Below are positions 42,001-49,781 of a stretch of 64,000 nt of DNA, in pieces. The stretch's first letter is position 1. Each line of letters starts with the position of its first letter. Position numbers and translations under genes: made by a program. Below the pieces are notes generated by a model that was not told the origin of the DNA, did not search any database, and worked only from the letters and a program-made list of their open reading frames with translations. Where the stretch lies: contig NZ_BNBY01000030.1 in NCBI RefSeq assembly GCF_014656195.1, positions 27,670 through 91,669 on the forward strand, read 5' to 3'. This DNA is from Kitasatospora xanthocidica (lineage in GTDB: Bacteria; Actinomycetota; Actinomycetes; Streptomycetales; Streptomycetaceae).

Positions 42001-43574
42001 GCGCCGAACAGGCCCGCGCCGAGGGCGACGAGGCCGCCGCCGCGACCGAACTCGACCGGCTCACCAACAAGGTGCGCACCCGCGCCGAGGAGCTGCTCGG
42101 CAGCCCCGACGGCGCCGACGGCCCGGCCCGCCAGGCCGCCGCCGCCCGCGCCGAGGAGCTGGTCGCCACCATCGAGGCCCGCTCCGCCGCCGCCAGCGAG
42201 CAGCTCGGCCGCCTGCGCGGCGACGCCGAGCGCTCCGCCCCCACCGACGGCGAGGCGCACACCGAGCTGCCCGAGGACCTCGTCCCCACCGACCCGGAGC
42301 ACGCCCAGACCCTGCTGCGCACCGCCACCAGCCGCCTCGCCGAACGCCGCGAGGCCCTGGACGACGCCCGCACCGCGCACGCCGACCTGCAGCGCACCTT
42401 CGACAGCGCCCAGGCCGCCGCCGCCGACTTCGACGAGCTGGCCGGCCAGCTGCGCGACGGCCTGCGCGACCACCAGGAGGACCCGGACGACCCGGTCGAG
42501 CCGTACCTCGGCTCGCTCGCCGAGGCCCGCACCGGCGCCACCGACGCCCGCCGCGGCCTGCGCACCGCCGCCGGCGAGCTGTCCAGCGCCGAACTCGCCG
42601 TCCGCGACACCGCCGACGCCCTCGTCCGGCACGCCAACGCCGCCCGCTACGAGGCCGTCCGCACCCCCGCCCGCCAGCAGATCCGGGAGCTGCCGGCCTC
42701 GGCGCTGCCCGAGCACGCCGCGAGCTGGGCCGCCGCCTTCGCGCCCCGGCTGCGGGTGCTCACCGACGAGCTCGTCCAGCTGGAGAAGAACCGCGGCTCG
42801 ATCGTGGACCGCCTGCGCGGCCTGGTGGAGTCCTCGCTCACCACCCTGCGCGCCGCCCAGCGGCTGTCCCGGCTGCCCGAGGGCCTGGGGGAGTGGTCCG
42901 GCCAGGAGTTCCTCCGGATCCGCTTCGAGGACCCGGACCACGCCACCCTGGTCGAGCGCCTCGGCGAGGTCATCGACGAGGCCACCCGCGCGGCCGTCAA
43001 GAAGAACAGCGACCTGCGTCGCGACGGCATGTCCCTGCTGCTGCGCGGCGTCGCGGCCGCGATCGGCCCGAAGGGCGTCAGCGTCGAGATCCTCAAGCCG
43101 GACGCGGTGCTGCGCGCCGAGCGGGTCAGCGTCGGCCAGATGTCGGACGTGTTCTCCGGCGGCCAGCTGCTCACCGCGGCCATCGCCCTCTACTGCACGA
43201 TGGCCGCGCTGCGCGCCAACGACCGCGGCCAGTCCCAGCTGCGGCACGCCGGCACGCTGTTCCTGGACAACCCGATCGGCCGGGCCAACGCCACCTACCT
43301 GCTGGAGCTCCAGCGCGCCGTCGCCGACGCGCTCGGCGTCCAGCTGATCTACACCACCGGCCTGTTCGACACCACCGCGCTCGCCGAGTTCCCGCTGGTG
43401 ATCCGGCTGCGCAACGACGCCGACCTGCGGGCCGGCCTCAAGTACATCTCGGTCGAGGAGCACCTGCGCCCCGGCCTGCCGGCCGCGCAGGACCCGGACG
43501 GCCCGGCCATCCACGGCGAGATCACCGCCACCCGGATGTTCAAGCGCCCCGCGGAGGTTCCCGCGCAGCCGTGA
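39012..43574 (+). CDS. SMC-like coiled-coil ATPase (MksB/JetC-type candidate)
   Basis: The 1520-residue product has an N-terminal ABC head with P-loop FLENGGGKSVLLKL (residues 62-75), long Ala/Glu/Arg-rich coiled coils (about 270-1240) interrupted by a globular hinge-like region near 640-760, and a C-terminal head. The latter has signature motif FSGGQ (1381-1385), Walker B TLFLDNPIG (Asp1419) and QLIYTTGLFD. It would bind DNA and cycle ATP in an SMC complex with the two preceding gene products. Two motifs are atypical: the first Gly of GxxGxGKS is Leu, and the Walker B catalytic Glu position is Asn. ATG at 39012 with GGAG upstream. Confidence 0.82.
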   Translation: MYELNRVRLYSIGPAGARYADTVLDLRGVGEPVSDPAPQQIGLFGEDTEGPVRRPAPAGVLFLENGGGKSVLLKLIFSVMLPGHRNTLGGASSGVLRKFLLADDCGHVALEWQHTVTGEPIVVGKVSEWRGRQVSSDPRKFAETWYSFRPGPGLTLDSLPVAERISLAGDQKARGRRRTMKGFRDALTEAGKAHPHLDLVFEDGHDRWTEHLGELGLDPELFRYQREMNADEGEAAGLFAVKHDSDFTDLLLRAVTDTRDTDGLADLVHGFAAKLGRRAELTAERDFTAGSLDLLERIAEATTARETVREAHRTAERRTRRLAHALASRATAERDRAQDLAIEVSAAASAVTAAEADRTRHSLIADELTHRHATLSLAAATTEAAALRRELIDARTLHSAWQAAEAVLRQRAAADRVTRVAAAIREAELDAAPALAARARAATALARALEAAAAAAESRADTEEQRAGELQEDGATAQTGATEAATAAQKARSEAEHLRQRLAEVEQETEAAVEAGFIDADGDVDPARAALHAADVEKAAAAGLAQARAAAEASAARLREAAAATSRAELAAERAGDARKAAARSLAGEQRTAALLATEQRLADLLSLTPYQEDAEEDAGFLTPAVLDRNAEYLRELLDEAIATAERTLFDLRTAAADDSRILAALGDGGLLPPGPDVLATVEYLAEHGIPALPGWRYLAQSVDPADHDAILAARPELVDGVVVTDPSSLERAREALQSAALLPRSTVAVGAAASLIAPITDEPAFFLVPPNPAMHDESAADDERRDLRARASAREEHIRELAGRLGADRALAARLASWHASCPPGTLAELAAAAEAAREHAEQSAAALATLRADHDEAETDHAAAASAHEEHREAAQRARRRADALSGLAFRLRERATWARRQRELAEDAAECDRRQALCADRARTCDEDRRAAQRAADDARRTARALRAERAEIPAAEQTDEPADTAPVALPTLREAYRAASQLYEKVGVGADLRAEQARAEGDEAAAATELDRLTNKVRTRAEELLGSPDGADGPARQAAAARAEELVATIEARSAAASEQLGRLRGDAERSAPTDGEAHTELPEDLVPTDPEHAQTLLRTATSRLAERREALDDARTAHADLQRTFDSAQAAAADFDELAGQLRDGLRDHQEDPDDPVEPYLGSLAEARTGATDARRGLRTAAGELSSAELAVRDTADALVRHANAARYEAVRTPARQQIRELPASALPEHAASWAAAFAPRLRVLTDELVQLEKNRGSIVDRLRGLVESSLTTLRAAQRLSRLPEGLGEWSGQEFLRIRFEDPDHATLVERLGEVIDEATRAAVKKNSDLRRDGMSLLLRGVAAAIGPKGVSVEILKPDAVLRAERVSVGQMSDVFSGGQLLTAAIALYCTMAALRANDRGQSQLRHAGTLFLDNPIGRANATYLLELQRAVADALGVQLIYTTGLFDTTALAEFPLVIRLRNDADLRAGLKYISVEEHLRPGLPAAQDPDGPAIHGEITATRMFKRPAEVPAQP

Positions 43575-43593
43575 ACTGGTTAGCGTGATCGGC

Positions 43594-44358
43594 ATGCTGA
43601 CGATCGCGCACCTCAGTGACATCCACCTCGGCCAGGTCCACCGTCGGGACGGCGGCAAGCGCGCCCGGCGGCGGGCCGAGCGGGTGATGGCGTACCTGGA
43701 GGCCCTGCCGGGACCGCTGGACGGGGTGCTGGTCACCGGCGACCTCGCCGACCACGGCCTGGCCGAGGAGTACCGGCAGGTCGCCGGGGTGCTGGCCTCC
43801 CGGCACCCGGTGCTCACCTGCCCCGGCAACCACGACTCCCGGGCGCCGTACCGGGAGGTGCTGCTCGGCGAGGCGCCGGGGGAGGAGCCGGTCAACCGGG
43901 CGCACCGGCTCCCCGGCGCCGACGTGCTGATGCTCGACTCGTCCATACCCGGGCAGCACGACGGCCTGCTGGACGACCGGACGCTGGACTGGCTGGACGG
44001 GCAACTCGCCTCCGGCCGTACCGAGTTGCCCGCCCTGGTGGCCTTCCACCACCCGCCGGTCGAGCTGCACCTGCCGACGGTCGACCCGATCCGCCAGTTC
44101 GGCGAGGAGCGGCTCGCGCGGGTGCTGAGCGGCCACCCCCGGGTCGCCGCCCTGCTCTGCGGCCACTCCCACACACCCGCCGCGACCACCTTCGCGGGCC
44201 TGCCGGTGCTGGTCGCGCCCGGCGTGGTCTCCACCGTCACCCTGCCCTGCGAGGGCGGGCGCGGCATCTCCTTCGACCACCCGCCGATGCTGGCCTTCCA
44301 CGTCCTGGACGGGGACGGCCGGGTGACCACCCACTACCGGGTCGTCCCGGTCGACTAG
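43594..44358 (+). CDS. Calcineurin-type metallophosphoesterase (CpdA/GpdQ-like)
   Basis: The 254-residue product contains all five metal motifs of the calcineurin-like fold: HLSDIHLG, VTGDLADHG, CPGNHDSR, ALVAFHHPP and LLCGHSHTP. It is closest in layout to cyclic-nucleotide or glycerophosphodiester phosphodiesterases (CpdA/GpdQ), not to SbcD nucleases, which have a capping domain. It follows the SMC-like gene by 19 bp on the same strand, where Wadjet systems carry the JetD nuclease. However, a -10-like TAGCGT (43581-43586) seven bases before this ATG suggests its own leaderless promoter. Start ATG 43594; GTG 43585 is possible. Confidence 0.88.
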   Translation: MLTIAHLSDIHLGQVHRRDGGKRARRRAERVMAYLEALPGPLDGVLVTGDLADHGLAEEYRQVAGVLASRHPVLTCPGNHDSRAPYREVLLGEAPGEEPVNRAHRLPGADVLMLDSSIPGQHDGLLDDRTLDWLDGQLASGRTELPALVAFHHPPVELHLPTVDPIRQFGEERLARVLSGHPRVAALLCGHSHTPAATTFAGLPVLVAPGVVSTVTLPCEGGRGISFDHPPMLAFHVLDGDGRVTTHYRVVPVD

Positions 44359-44366
44359 GTGGCCAC

Positions 44367-45278
44367 TCAGCCGCTCAACCGGCGCAGGATCGCCATGAGT
44401 TCGGCGGGCGGCTGGATCGAGAACGAGCGCTCGGCCTCGTCGATGTGGGTCAGGTTGGTCACCGTGCCGCGGTGCCACCAGTAGAGCCGGGGCGACAGCG
44501 GGCCCGGGTTCTCCGAGTGGACGCGCAGGGCGATGTCGGCCAGGTCGTTGACCGCACCGGCGACCTGCGGCTCCACCAGCGGGTGGAAGAACAGGTAGTC
44601 CCGGCTGGGAGCAGTGAACAGGGCGCCATCCTGCGGGAGTTCGCGCCCGGTCACCGCGCGGGCCAGCTCGTCCAGCACCAGCGCCTTGCTGGCGACGAAC
44701 ATCGACTCGCCGTGCACCGCGTACAGGGTCGAGCCCTCGGTCGGGCCCTGGAGGACGTCGTACTCGACCGGATCGGCGATCAGGTTGGCGCGCCCGGCGG
44801 CCCGCAGCCGCTCCAGGCCCACCTCGGCGACGAAGCGGTCGTCCAGGGTCCGTACGGTGTCGGGCAGGTCCAGGCAGAGCGCCTCCTGCAGCCCGGTCGC
44901 CACCGGACGGAGGTAGCCGAACTCCGGGGCCAGTTCGGCCGGGATCGCGTCGTCGGCGATCAGCCGCAGGTAGGCGCAGCGCAGGACCTCGGCGTCCTGC
45001 CCGGGGGTGCTGTCGGCCGCGCCGGCGAGGGCGGCGTAGTGGCGCTCCACCAGCGCGGGCCACTCGCCCCGGTCGGCGCGGCGGCAGAACTCGGCCAGGT
45101 TGTACAGGTTGCTGCTGCCCTCGGCCCGCTGCACCGTCCGGCCCGAGACCGTCACCCGCACGCCGATGCCCGCGTGGTAGCGGCGCACCAGCTCGCGCAG
45201 GTGCTCCGCCTGGTCGGTCGTCAGGGCGGTGAGGTCGGGGTCGTACTGGGGTGCGGACTTGGAACGGAAGAGCTTCAT
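44367..45278 (-). CDS. Hypothetical protein
   Basis: The 303-residue cytosolic product starts MKLFRSKSAPQYDPDLTALTTDQAEHLRELVRRYHAG and includes DFLFFHP-like LFTAPSRDYLFFHPLVEPQVAGAVNDLADIALRVHSENPGPLSPRLYWWHRGTVTNLTHID. No motif is recognised; the N-terminal basic patch and size recall DUF1444-type proteins only loosely. The ATG at 45278 follows TAGAGT by seven bases (reading the minus strand), so the message may be leaderless. It is convergent with the phosphoesterase with just 8 bp between stops and no terminator between. Confidence 0.68.
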   Translation of the reverse strand: MKLFRSKSAPQYDPDLTALTTDQAEHLRELVRRYHAGIGVRVTVSGRTVQRAEGSSNLYNLAEFCRRADRGEWPALVERHYAALAGAADSTPGQDAEVLRCAYLRLIADDAIPAELAPEFGYLRPVATGLQEALCLDLPDTVRTLDDRFVAEVGLERLRAAGRANLIADPVEYDVLQGPTEGSTLYAVHGESMFVASKALVLDELARAVTGRELPQDGALFTAPSRDYLFFHPLVEPQVAGAVNDLADIALRVHSENPGPLSPRLYWWHRGTVTNLTHIDEAERSFSIQPPAELMAILRRLSG

Positions 45279-45341
45279 GCACCCGACTCTACGGGTGCGC
45301 GCTGACACCCCGTCCGCGCCGTCGGGTCACGTCATGGGAGG

Positions 45342-45842
45342 TCAGGGGCGCGGCGTGGACACCCGCGGCTGCGGCGGCGGCTGCTGCGGCCGCTGCTGGG
45401 ACGGCGGGTGCGGCTGCGGATACGACTGTGGGTACGGCTGCGGGTGCGCCTGTGGGTGGGGCTGTTGGCGGGGCTGCTGGTACACCGACTGCTGCGGGTA
45501 CGGCTGCTGGTACACCGAGGAGCCCGGGCGGGGGAACGGCCGGGCCGCCAGCGGCTCGGCGGGCGCCCGGCTGCCCGCCATCGGGTGGGTGGCGGAGCCC
45601 GGCGCCCGCATCCGCTGGGCGGCGACCTGGCGGGAGATCAGGATCTCCAGCAGGCACCACATGGTGGCGAACACCCCCAGCCCCATGGCCATCAGCGCGG
45701 GCGTCAGCATCCAACTGCCCGCGTACGAGGCCAGCGTCGCGACGACCACGCCCACCAGGGTGAAGGCGAGCGAGAGCACCGCCCGGACTGCGGCGGCGCG
45801 CACCTCGTCGGGCAGGCGGCGACGGCGGCGTGGCGCGGACAC
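45342..45842 (-). CDS. Small membrane protein with Pro/Gln/Tyr-rich tail
   Basis: The 166-residue product has a basic start (VSAPRRRRRLPDEVRAAAVRA), two membrane helices (about residues 23-44 and 49-68) and a long cytoplasmic-looking tail made of PYPQQ, QPHPQ and YQQP repeats. The GTG at 45842 is preceded by GGGGGTCGCCC. I do not recognise the family. The tail composition suggests a disordered, possibly interaction-mediating segment. Confidence 0.62.
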   Translation of the reverse strand: MSAPRRRRRLPDEVRAAAVRAVLSLAFTLVGVVVATLASYAGSWMLTPALMAMGLGVFATMWCLLEILISRQVAAQRMRAPGSATHPMAGSRAPAEPLAARPFPRPGSSVYQQPYPQQSVYQQPRQQPHPQAHPQPYPQSYPQPHPPSQQRPQQPPPQPRVSTPRP

Positions 45843-46000
45843 GGGCGACCCCCAGGCGCGGATTCGGCGACGGACGCGGGACGGGCGCTCGCGGTGCGCG
45901 CCCCCTTCGCACACTCTGCCCCACCGAATCAGGAGTATGCGTCCGAATCCACCGAACTGCCGTCAAAACGTGCCATCCGGGCAGCCGGTGGGCCCGGCGG

Positions 46001-46696
46001 TCAGCCCAGCTGCTGGTTGAGCTCCGCCAGCGCGCCCGTGACGATCGTCCGCATCGCGCGCTCGGCCTCCTCGCCGTGCCCCGAGCAGATCGCGTCGGCG
46101 ACCTCGCGGTGCAGCCGGATCGCGTAGGGCTCGGGCTGATGGGGCATCAGATGGTACTCGGTCCGGCCGGTGAGCACCGCGCCCACGGTGTCGCCGAGGT
46201 GGGCGAACATCTCGTTGCCGGAGGCGCGCAGCACCAGGGCGTGGAAGGCGATGTCGTGCCCGAGGAAGGTGTTCAGGTCGGCCTCGCGCGCCGCGACCGT
46301 CAACTCCACGGCCAGTGCGCTGAGTTCGCGCCGGTCGTCGTCGGTGGCGTGGACCGCGGCGAGCGCCGCCGCGGCCGGCTCGACGGCCACCCGCAGCGAG
46401 CCGAGCGAGCGCAGCTGGGCGGGCCGGTCGGCCCCGGCCAGGCGCCAGCGGATCACCATCGGGTCGAAGACGTCCCAGAGCGACTTCGGCAGCACGGTGA
46501 TCCCGACCCGCCGCCGGGACGCCACCATGCGCATCCCCTCCAGGATCCGCACCGCCTCCCGGACCACCGTCCGGGACACCCCGAACCGCTCCTCCAGCTC
46601 CTCCCCGCGCAGCACCGAACCCTCGGGAAGCTCCCCGGACGCGATCGCCGGCCCGAGCTCGTCAAGCAGTCGCCCGGTCAGCCCCTGGATCTCCAT
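46001..46696 (-). CDS. gntR: GntR/FadR-type regulator of gluconate genes
   Basis: The 231-residue product has an N-terminal winged helix (GSVLRGEELEERFGVSRTVVREAVRILEGMRMVASRRRVGITVLP, residues 26-69) and a C-terminal FCD ligand domain with the metal-binding pattern D...H...H (HDIAFHALVLRASGNEMF and LHREVADAI). It is divergent from gntK-gntP, the typical arrangement for the gluconate repressor, so it most likely represses that operon until gluconate or 6-phosphogluconate is bound. ATG at 46696. Confidence 0.88.
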   Translation of the reverse strand: MEIQGLTGRLLDELGPAIASGELPEGSVLRGEELEERFGVSRTVVREAVRILEGMRMVASRRRVGITVLPKSLWDVFDPMVIRWRLAGADRPAQLRSLGSLRVAVEPAAAALAAVHATDDDRRELSALAVELTVAAREADLNTFLGHDIAFHALVLRASGNEMFAHLGDTVGAVLTGRTEYHLMPHQPEPYAIRLHREVADAICSGHGEEAERAMRTIVTGALAELNQQLG

Positions 46697-46880
46697 CCGC
46701 CCAGCCTAGACGTCCCCGCCCCCGACCCCCGGCGCCACCCTCCATCCGGGCCCGCCTCCGACCCTCGCCCCGCTCGTCCCGGCCCCGCCGTGCTGCCCGC
46801 CCCGCCGCCCGGCCCCGCAGGGCACCTCCGCCCCCAACCCCCACCCCGCCGTCAGCCCCTCGCCCCCGGGGAAGTAAAAG

Positions 46881-46917
46881 TATGACGATTTGGTTTCCGC
46901 CACTTGAATACGTCATA
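46881..46917. promoter_or_regulatory. Inverted repeat TATGACG...CGTCATA upstream of gntK
   Basis: TATGACG (46881-46887) and CGTCATA (46911-46917) are perfect inverted half-sites 23 bp apart, within the promoter region of gntK. A weak -35/-10 pair (TTGGTT 46890, CATATC 46914) overlaps them. They are the natural candidate for GntR binding, perhaps as two sites or a loop. Confidence 0.5.
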
Positions 46918-46962
46918 TCTTTGAAGCGATAGTGGCGGCCAGGCAACGAAGGAGCACGACCC

Positions 46963-47517
46963 ATGGCTCTCAGCGTCGAGAACCACGACCTCCCGCAGAC
47001 CCCTCCCACGATCGTGGTGATGGGCGTCTCGGGCGTCGGCAAGACCACCCTGGCCCGCCTGCTGGCGGACCGCCTCGGCCTCCCCTTCGCCGAGGCGGAC
47101 GACTTCCACCCGGCGGCCAACATCGCCAAGATGTCGGCCGGCGTCCCGCTGGACGACGAGGACCGCGCCCCCTGGCTGCGCGCCATCGGCGCCTGGCTGG
47201 GCGAGCGGACCGAGGACGGCAGCGGCGGTGTGGTCACCTGCTCGGCGCTGAAGCGCCGCTACCGCGACACCCTGCGCGCGGCCTGCCCGGGCGCCTTCTT
47301 CCTGCACCTCAGCGGTGGCCACGAGCTGGTCGAGGACCGGCTCAGCCACCGCACCGGCCACTTCATGCCGTCGTCGCTGCTCGACTCGCAGTACGCCGCC
47401 CTGGAACCCCTGGCGGTGGACGAGCGCGGCGCCGTCCTGGACGTGGGCCCGTCCCCCGAACAACTCGTCGAGATGGCCGTGGCGCTGCTGCGGCCCGTCA
47501 ATGGAGACCTCGCGTGA
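46963..47517 (+). CDS. gntK: Gluconokinase
   Basis: The 184-residue product has the P-loop VVMGVSGVGKTTLARLLADRLG (residues 18-39), then FAEADDFHPAANIAKMSAGVPLDDEDRAPWL and VVTCSALKRRYRDTLR, the GntK signatures. It phosphorylates gluconate to 6-phosphogluconate for the pentose phosphate pathway. ATG at 46963 with AAGGAG upstream. Its stop overlaps the gntP start (GTGA), so the two are cotranslated. Confidence 0.95.
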   Translation: MALSVENHDLPQTPPTIVVMGVSGVGKTTLARLLADRLGLPFAEADDFHPAANIAKMSAGVPLDDEDRAPWLRAIGAWLGERTEDGSGGVVTCSALKRRYRDTLRAACPGAFFLHLSGGHELVEDRLSHRTGHFMPSSLLDSQYAALEPLAVDERGAVLDVGPSPEQLVEMAVALLRPVNGDLA

Positions 47518-48908
47518 GCACTGCCCCCACCCTGCTGGCGGCCGCCCCACCGGTCCTGCCGCACACCGGTAGCAACTCCCAGCTGCTGGTCGCGGTGCTG
47601 CTCAGCATCGGCGCGATCGTCGTACTGATCACCAAGCTGAAGCTGCACCCGTTCCTCGCCCTCACGCTCGGCTCCGGTCTGCTGGCCGCCGTCGCGGGCG
47701 CCCCCTTCGACAAGCTGCTGAGCAGCTTCTCCACCGGCTTCGGCTCCACCGTGGCGAGCGTCGGCCTGCTGATCGGCCTCGGCGCGATGCTCGGCAAGCT
47801 GCTCGCCGACTCCGGCGGCGCGAACATCATCGCGGACACCGTGCTGTCCCGGACCGGCAACAAGGCGCTGCCCTGGGCCATGGCGCTGATCGCGGCGGTG
47901 CTCGGCCTGCCGCTGTTCTTCGAGGTCGGTGTCGTCCTGCTGATCCCGATCGTGCTGCTGGTCGCCCGCCGTGGCAACGTGCCGCTGATCCGGGTGGGCA
48001 TCCCGGCCCTGGCCGGCCTGTCGGTGCTGCACGGCCTGGTGCCCCCGCACCCGGGCCCGCTGGTCGCCGTCGACGCCCTGAAGGCCGACCTCGGCATCAC
48101 CCTGGCGCTCGGCCTGCTGATCGCCGTCCCGACCCTGGTCATCGCCGGTCCGCTGTTCGCGCGGGTCGCCGAGCGCTGGGTCGGCCCGCTGGAGATCCCG
48201 GCGACCACCGCCCCCGAGGAGACGGTCAGGAACGACCGCACGCCGTCCTTCGGCGCGGTGCTGGCCACCATCCTGCTGCCGGTCGTGCTGATGCTCGGCA
48301 AGGCGCTGGCCGACGTGGTGATCGACGACCCGAAGGCGGTCGCCCAGCGGGTCTTCGACTTCGTCGGCTCCCCGCTGATCGCCCTGCTCGCCGCGACCCT
48401 GCTCGCGATGGTGACCCTCGGCCGGGCGGCCGGCTTCGACCGGGCGCGGATCTCCGACACCGTCGGCAAGTCGCTCGGCCCGATCGCGGGCATCGTGTTC
48501 ATCGTCGGCGCGGGCGGCGGCTTCAAGCAGACCCTGATCGACGTGGGCGTCGGCAGCGCGGTGAGCGAGTGGTCCGGCAAGTGGCACATCTCCGCGCTGC
48601 TGCTGGGCTGGCTGATCGCCGTGCTGATCCGGCTGGCCACGGGCTCGGCGACGGTCGCCACGATCACCGCGGCGGGCATCGTCTCCCCGCTGGCCGCGAC
48701 CATGTCCTCGACCCACGCGGCCCTGCTGGTGCTCGCGATCGGTGCCGGCTCGCTGTTCTTCTCGCACGTCAACGACGCCGGCTTCTGGCTGGTGAAGGAG
48801 TACTTCGGGATGAGCGTCGGGCAGACGCTGAAGTCCTGGTCGGTGATGGAGACGGTGATCTCGGTCGTCGCGATCGCCCTGATCCTGCCGCTGAGCCTGA
48901 TCATCTAG
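47514..48908 (+). CDS. gntP: Gluconate:H+ symporter GntP
   Basis: The 464-residue product is a 12-14-helix membrane transporter of the GntP family. Motifs include LKLHPFLALTLGSGLLAAVAG, GFGSTVASVGLLIGLGAMLGKLLADSGGA, LFFEVGVVLLIPIV, GLVPPHPGPLVAV, IRLATGSATVATITAAGIVSP and FSHVNDAGFWLVKEYFGMSV. It takes up gluconate with protons. GTG at 47514 overlaps the gntK stop. Confidence 0.95.
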   Translation: MSTAPTLLAAAPPVLPHTGSNSQLLVAVLLSIGAIVVLITKLKLHPFLALTLGSGLLAAVAGAPFDKLLSSFSTGFGSTVASVGLLIGLGAMLGKLLADSGGANIIADTVLSRTGNKALPWAMALIAAVLGLPLFFEVGVVLLIPIVLLVARRGNVPLIRVGIPALAGLSVLHGLVPPHPGPLVAVDALKADLGITLALGLLIAVPTLVIAGPLFARVAERWVGPLEIPATTAPEETVRNDRTPSFGAVLATILLPVVLMLGKALADVVIDDPKAVAQRVFDFVGSPLIALLAATLLAMVTLGRAAGFDRARISDTVGKSLGPIAGIVFIVGAGGGFKQTLIDVGVGSAVSEWSGKWHISALLLGWLIAVLIRLATGSATVATITAAGIVSPLAATMSSTHAALLVLAIGAGSLFFSHVNDAGFWLVKEYFGMSVGQTLKSWSVMETVISVVAIALILPLSLII

Positions 48909-48932
48909 GCGCCGCGGCGGAAGCCGCAGCAC

Positions 48933-48979
48933 CGCCGAGGGGCGGCACCCGTGAACCGTACGGGTGCCGCCCCTCGGCG
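48933..48979. terminator. Bidirectional terminator between gntP and the TetR gene
   Basis: A perfect 20-bp stem (48933-48952 with 48960-48979) and 7-nt loop lies between the convergent stops at 48908 and 49015. Confidence 0.92.
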
Positions 48980-49014
48980 TTCGGTCGGTCCCTCCGCCCG
49001 CCGAGGCCGCCCGC

Positions 49015-49659
49015 TCAGTCCGTCCGCCCCAGCAGCCCCGACAGCACGGCGGCCGTCGACGCCAGCAGCTCCTCCGCGACCACGCCGCCCGCCGCCGTAC
49101 GGGCCAGCAGGCCCTCCCGCGCCGCGAGGATCACCGCCGCGGCCTGCCCGGCGCTCGCGCCCGCGGGCACCAGCTCCGGCAGCACCCGTTCCAGGACGTC
49201 GGCCAGCGCCCGCGCGACGGTCCGGTCGTGCACGGCGAGCTGCGCGGCCAGCGCCTCCGTCCGGGCGGCGACCAGCCGGAACTCCAGGAACAGCAGGATC
49301 CACCCGGTCTCCGCGGGCTCGACCCGCAGCAGCGCCTCGACCAGCAGCCGGGCCCGTTCCCGCGGTGCCAGCGCCTCGCAGGCGGAGGCCAGTTCCTCCA
49401 GCTCGGCCATCCGCCGGGCCGCCTGGTCGTCGAAGAGCGCCAGCAGCAGGTCCTCCTTGCTGCCGAAGTTCGAGTAGAAGGCGCCGCGGGTGTAGCCGGC
49501 GGCTGCGCAGACGTCCTCGATGCTGGTCCGCGCGAAGCCGACGGTGAGGAACAGTTCGCTCGCCGCGGCCAGCAGCCGGGCCCGGGTGTGGACGCGGCGT
49601 CGGGGCGGTCGGGGAGCGGCGGCATCAGCGGGGGGCGGGTTCACAGGAGAACGGTACAT
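49015..49659 (-). CDS. TetR family regulator
   Basis: The 214-residue product has the TetR helix-turn-helix TRARLLAAASELFLTVGFARTSIEDVCAAAGYTRGAFYSNFGSKEDLLLALFDDQ (residues about 24-77) and a helical ligand-binding half. The ATG at 49659 lies seven bases from a 37-bp palindromic operator (49666-49702), so autoregulation is likely. It is divergent from the amidohydrolase gene, its probable second target. The ATG has no ribosome site; the message may be leaderless. Confidence 0.88.
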   Translation of the reverse strand: MYRSPVNPPPADAAAPRPPRRRVHTRARLLAAASELFLTVGFARTSIEDVCAAAGYTRGAFYSNFGSKEDLLLALFDDQAARRMAELEELASACEALAPRERARLLVEALLRVEPAETGWILLFLEFRLVAARTEALAAQLAVHDRTVARALADVLERVLPELVPAGASAGQAAAVILAAREGLLARTAAGGVVAEELLASTAAVLSGLLGRTD

Positions 49660-49665
49660 GGTGTA

Positions 49666-49702
49666 TTCAGTACGAGTCGTATTCAATACGAGTCGTACTG
49701 AA
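49666..49702. promoter_or_regulatory. Composite TetR operator (two TACGAGTCGTA palindromes in an 18+18 inverted repeat)
   Basis: TTCAGTACGAGTCGTATT (49666-49683) and AATACGAGTCGTACTGAA (49685-49702) flank one C and are complementary at 17 of 18 positions. Each arm contains the 11-bp palindrome TACGAGTCGTA (49671-49681 and 49687-49697), so two dimers could bind side by side. Confidence 0.78.
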
Positions 49703-49781
49703 CCGGCCCCGCGAGCCGTACGGAACCTGCCGTACGTGCCGTGGCGAACCGCCGTGCCCGTACCCGAGGGGGACCACCACC

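Noticed and set aside
38541..44330. A 1929-codon open frame on the minus strand opposite the SMC-like gene
   Set aside because: It is a shadow of the real gene: GC-rich codon bias keeps the antisense frame open; its translation is Gly/Ala/Val-rich without domains, and the sense strand has clear ATPase motifs.
44367..45278. JetD-type nuclease as fourth member of the SMC-like set
   Set aside because: The gene is on the opposite strand and shows neither a Toprim motif nor the DUF3322/DUF2220 look expected of JetD.
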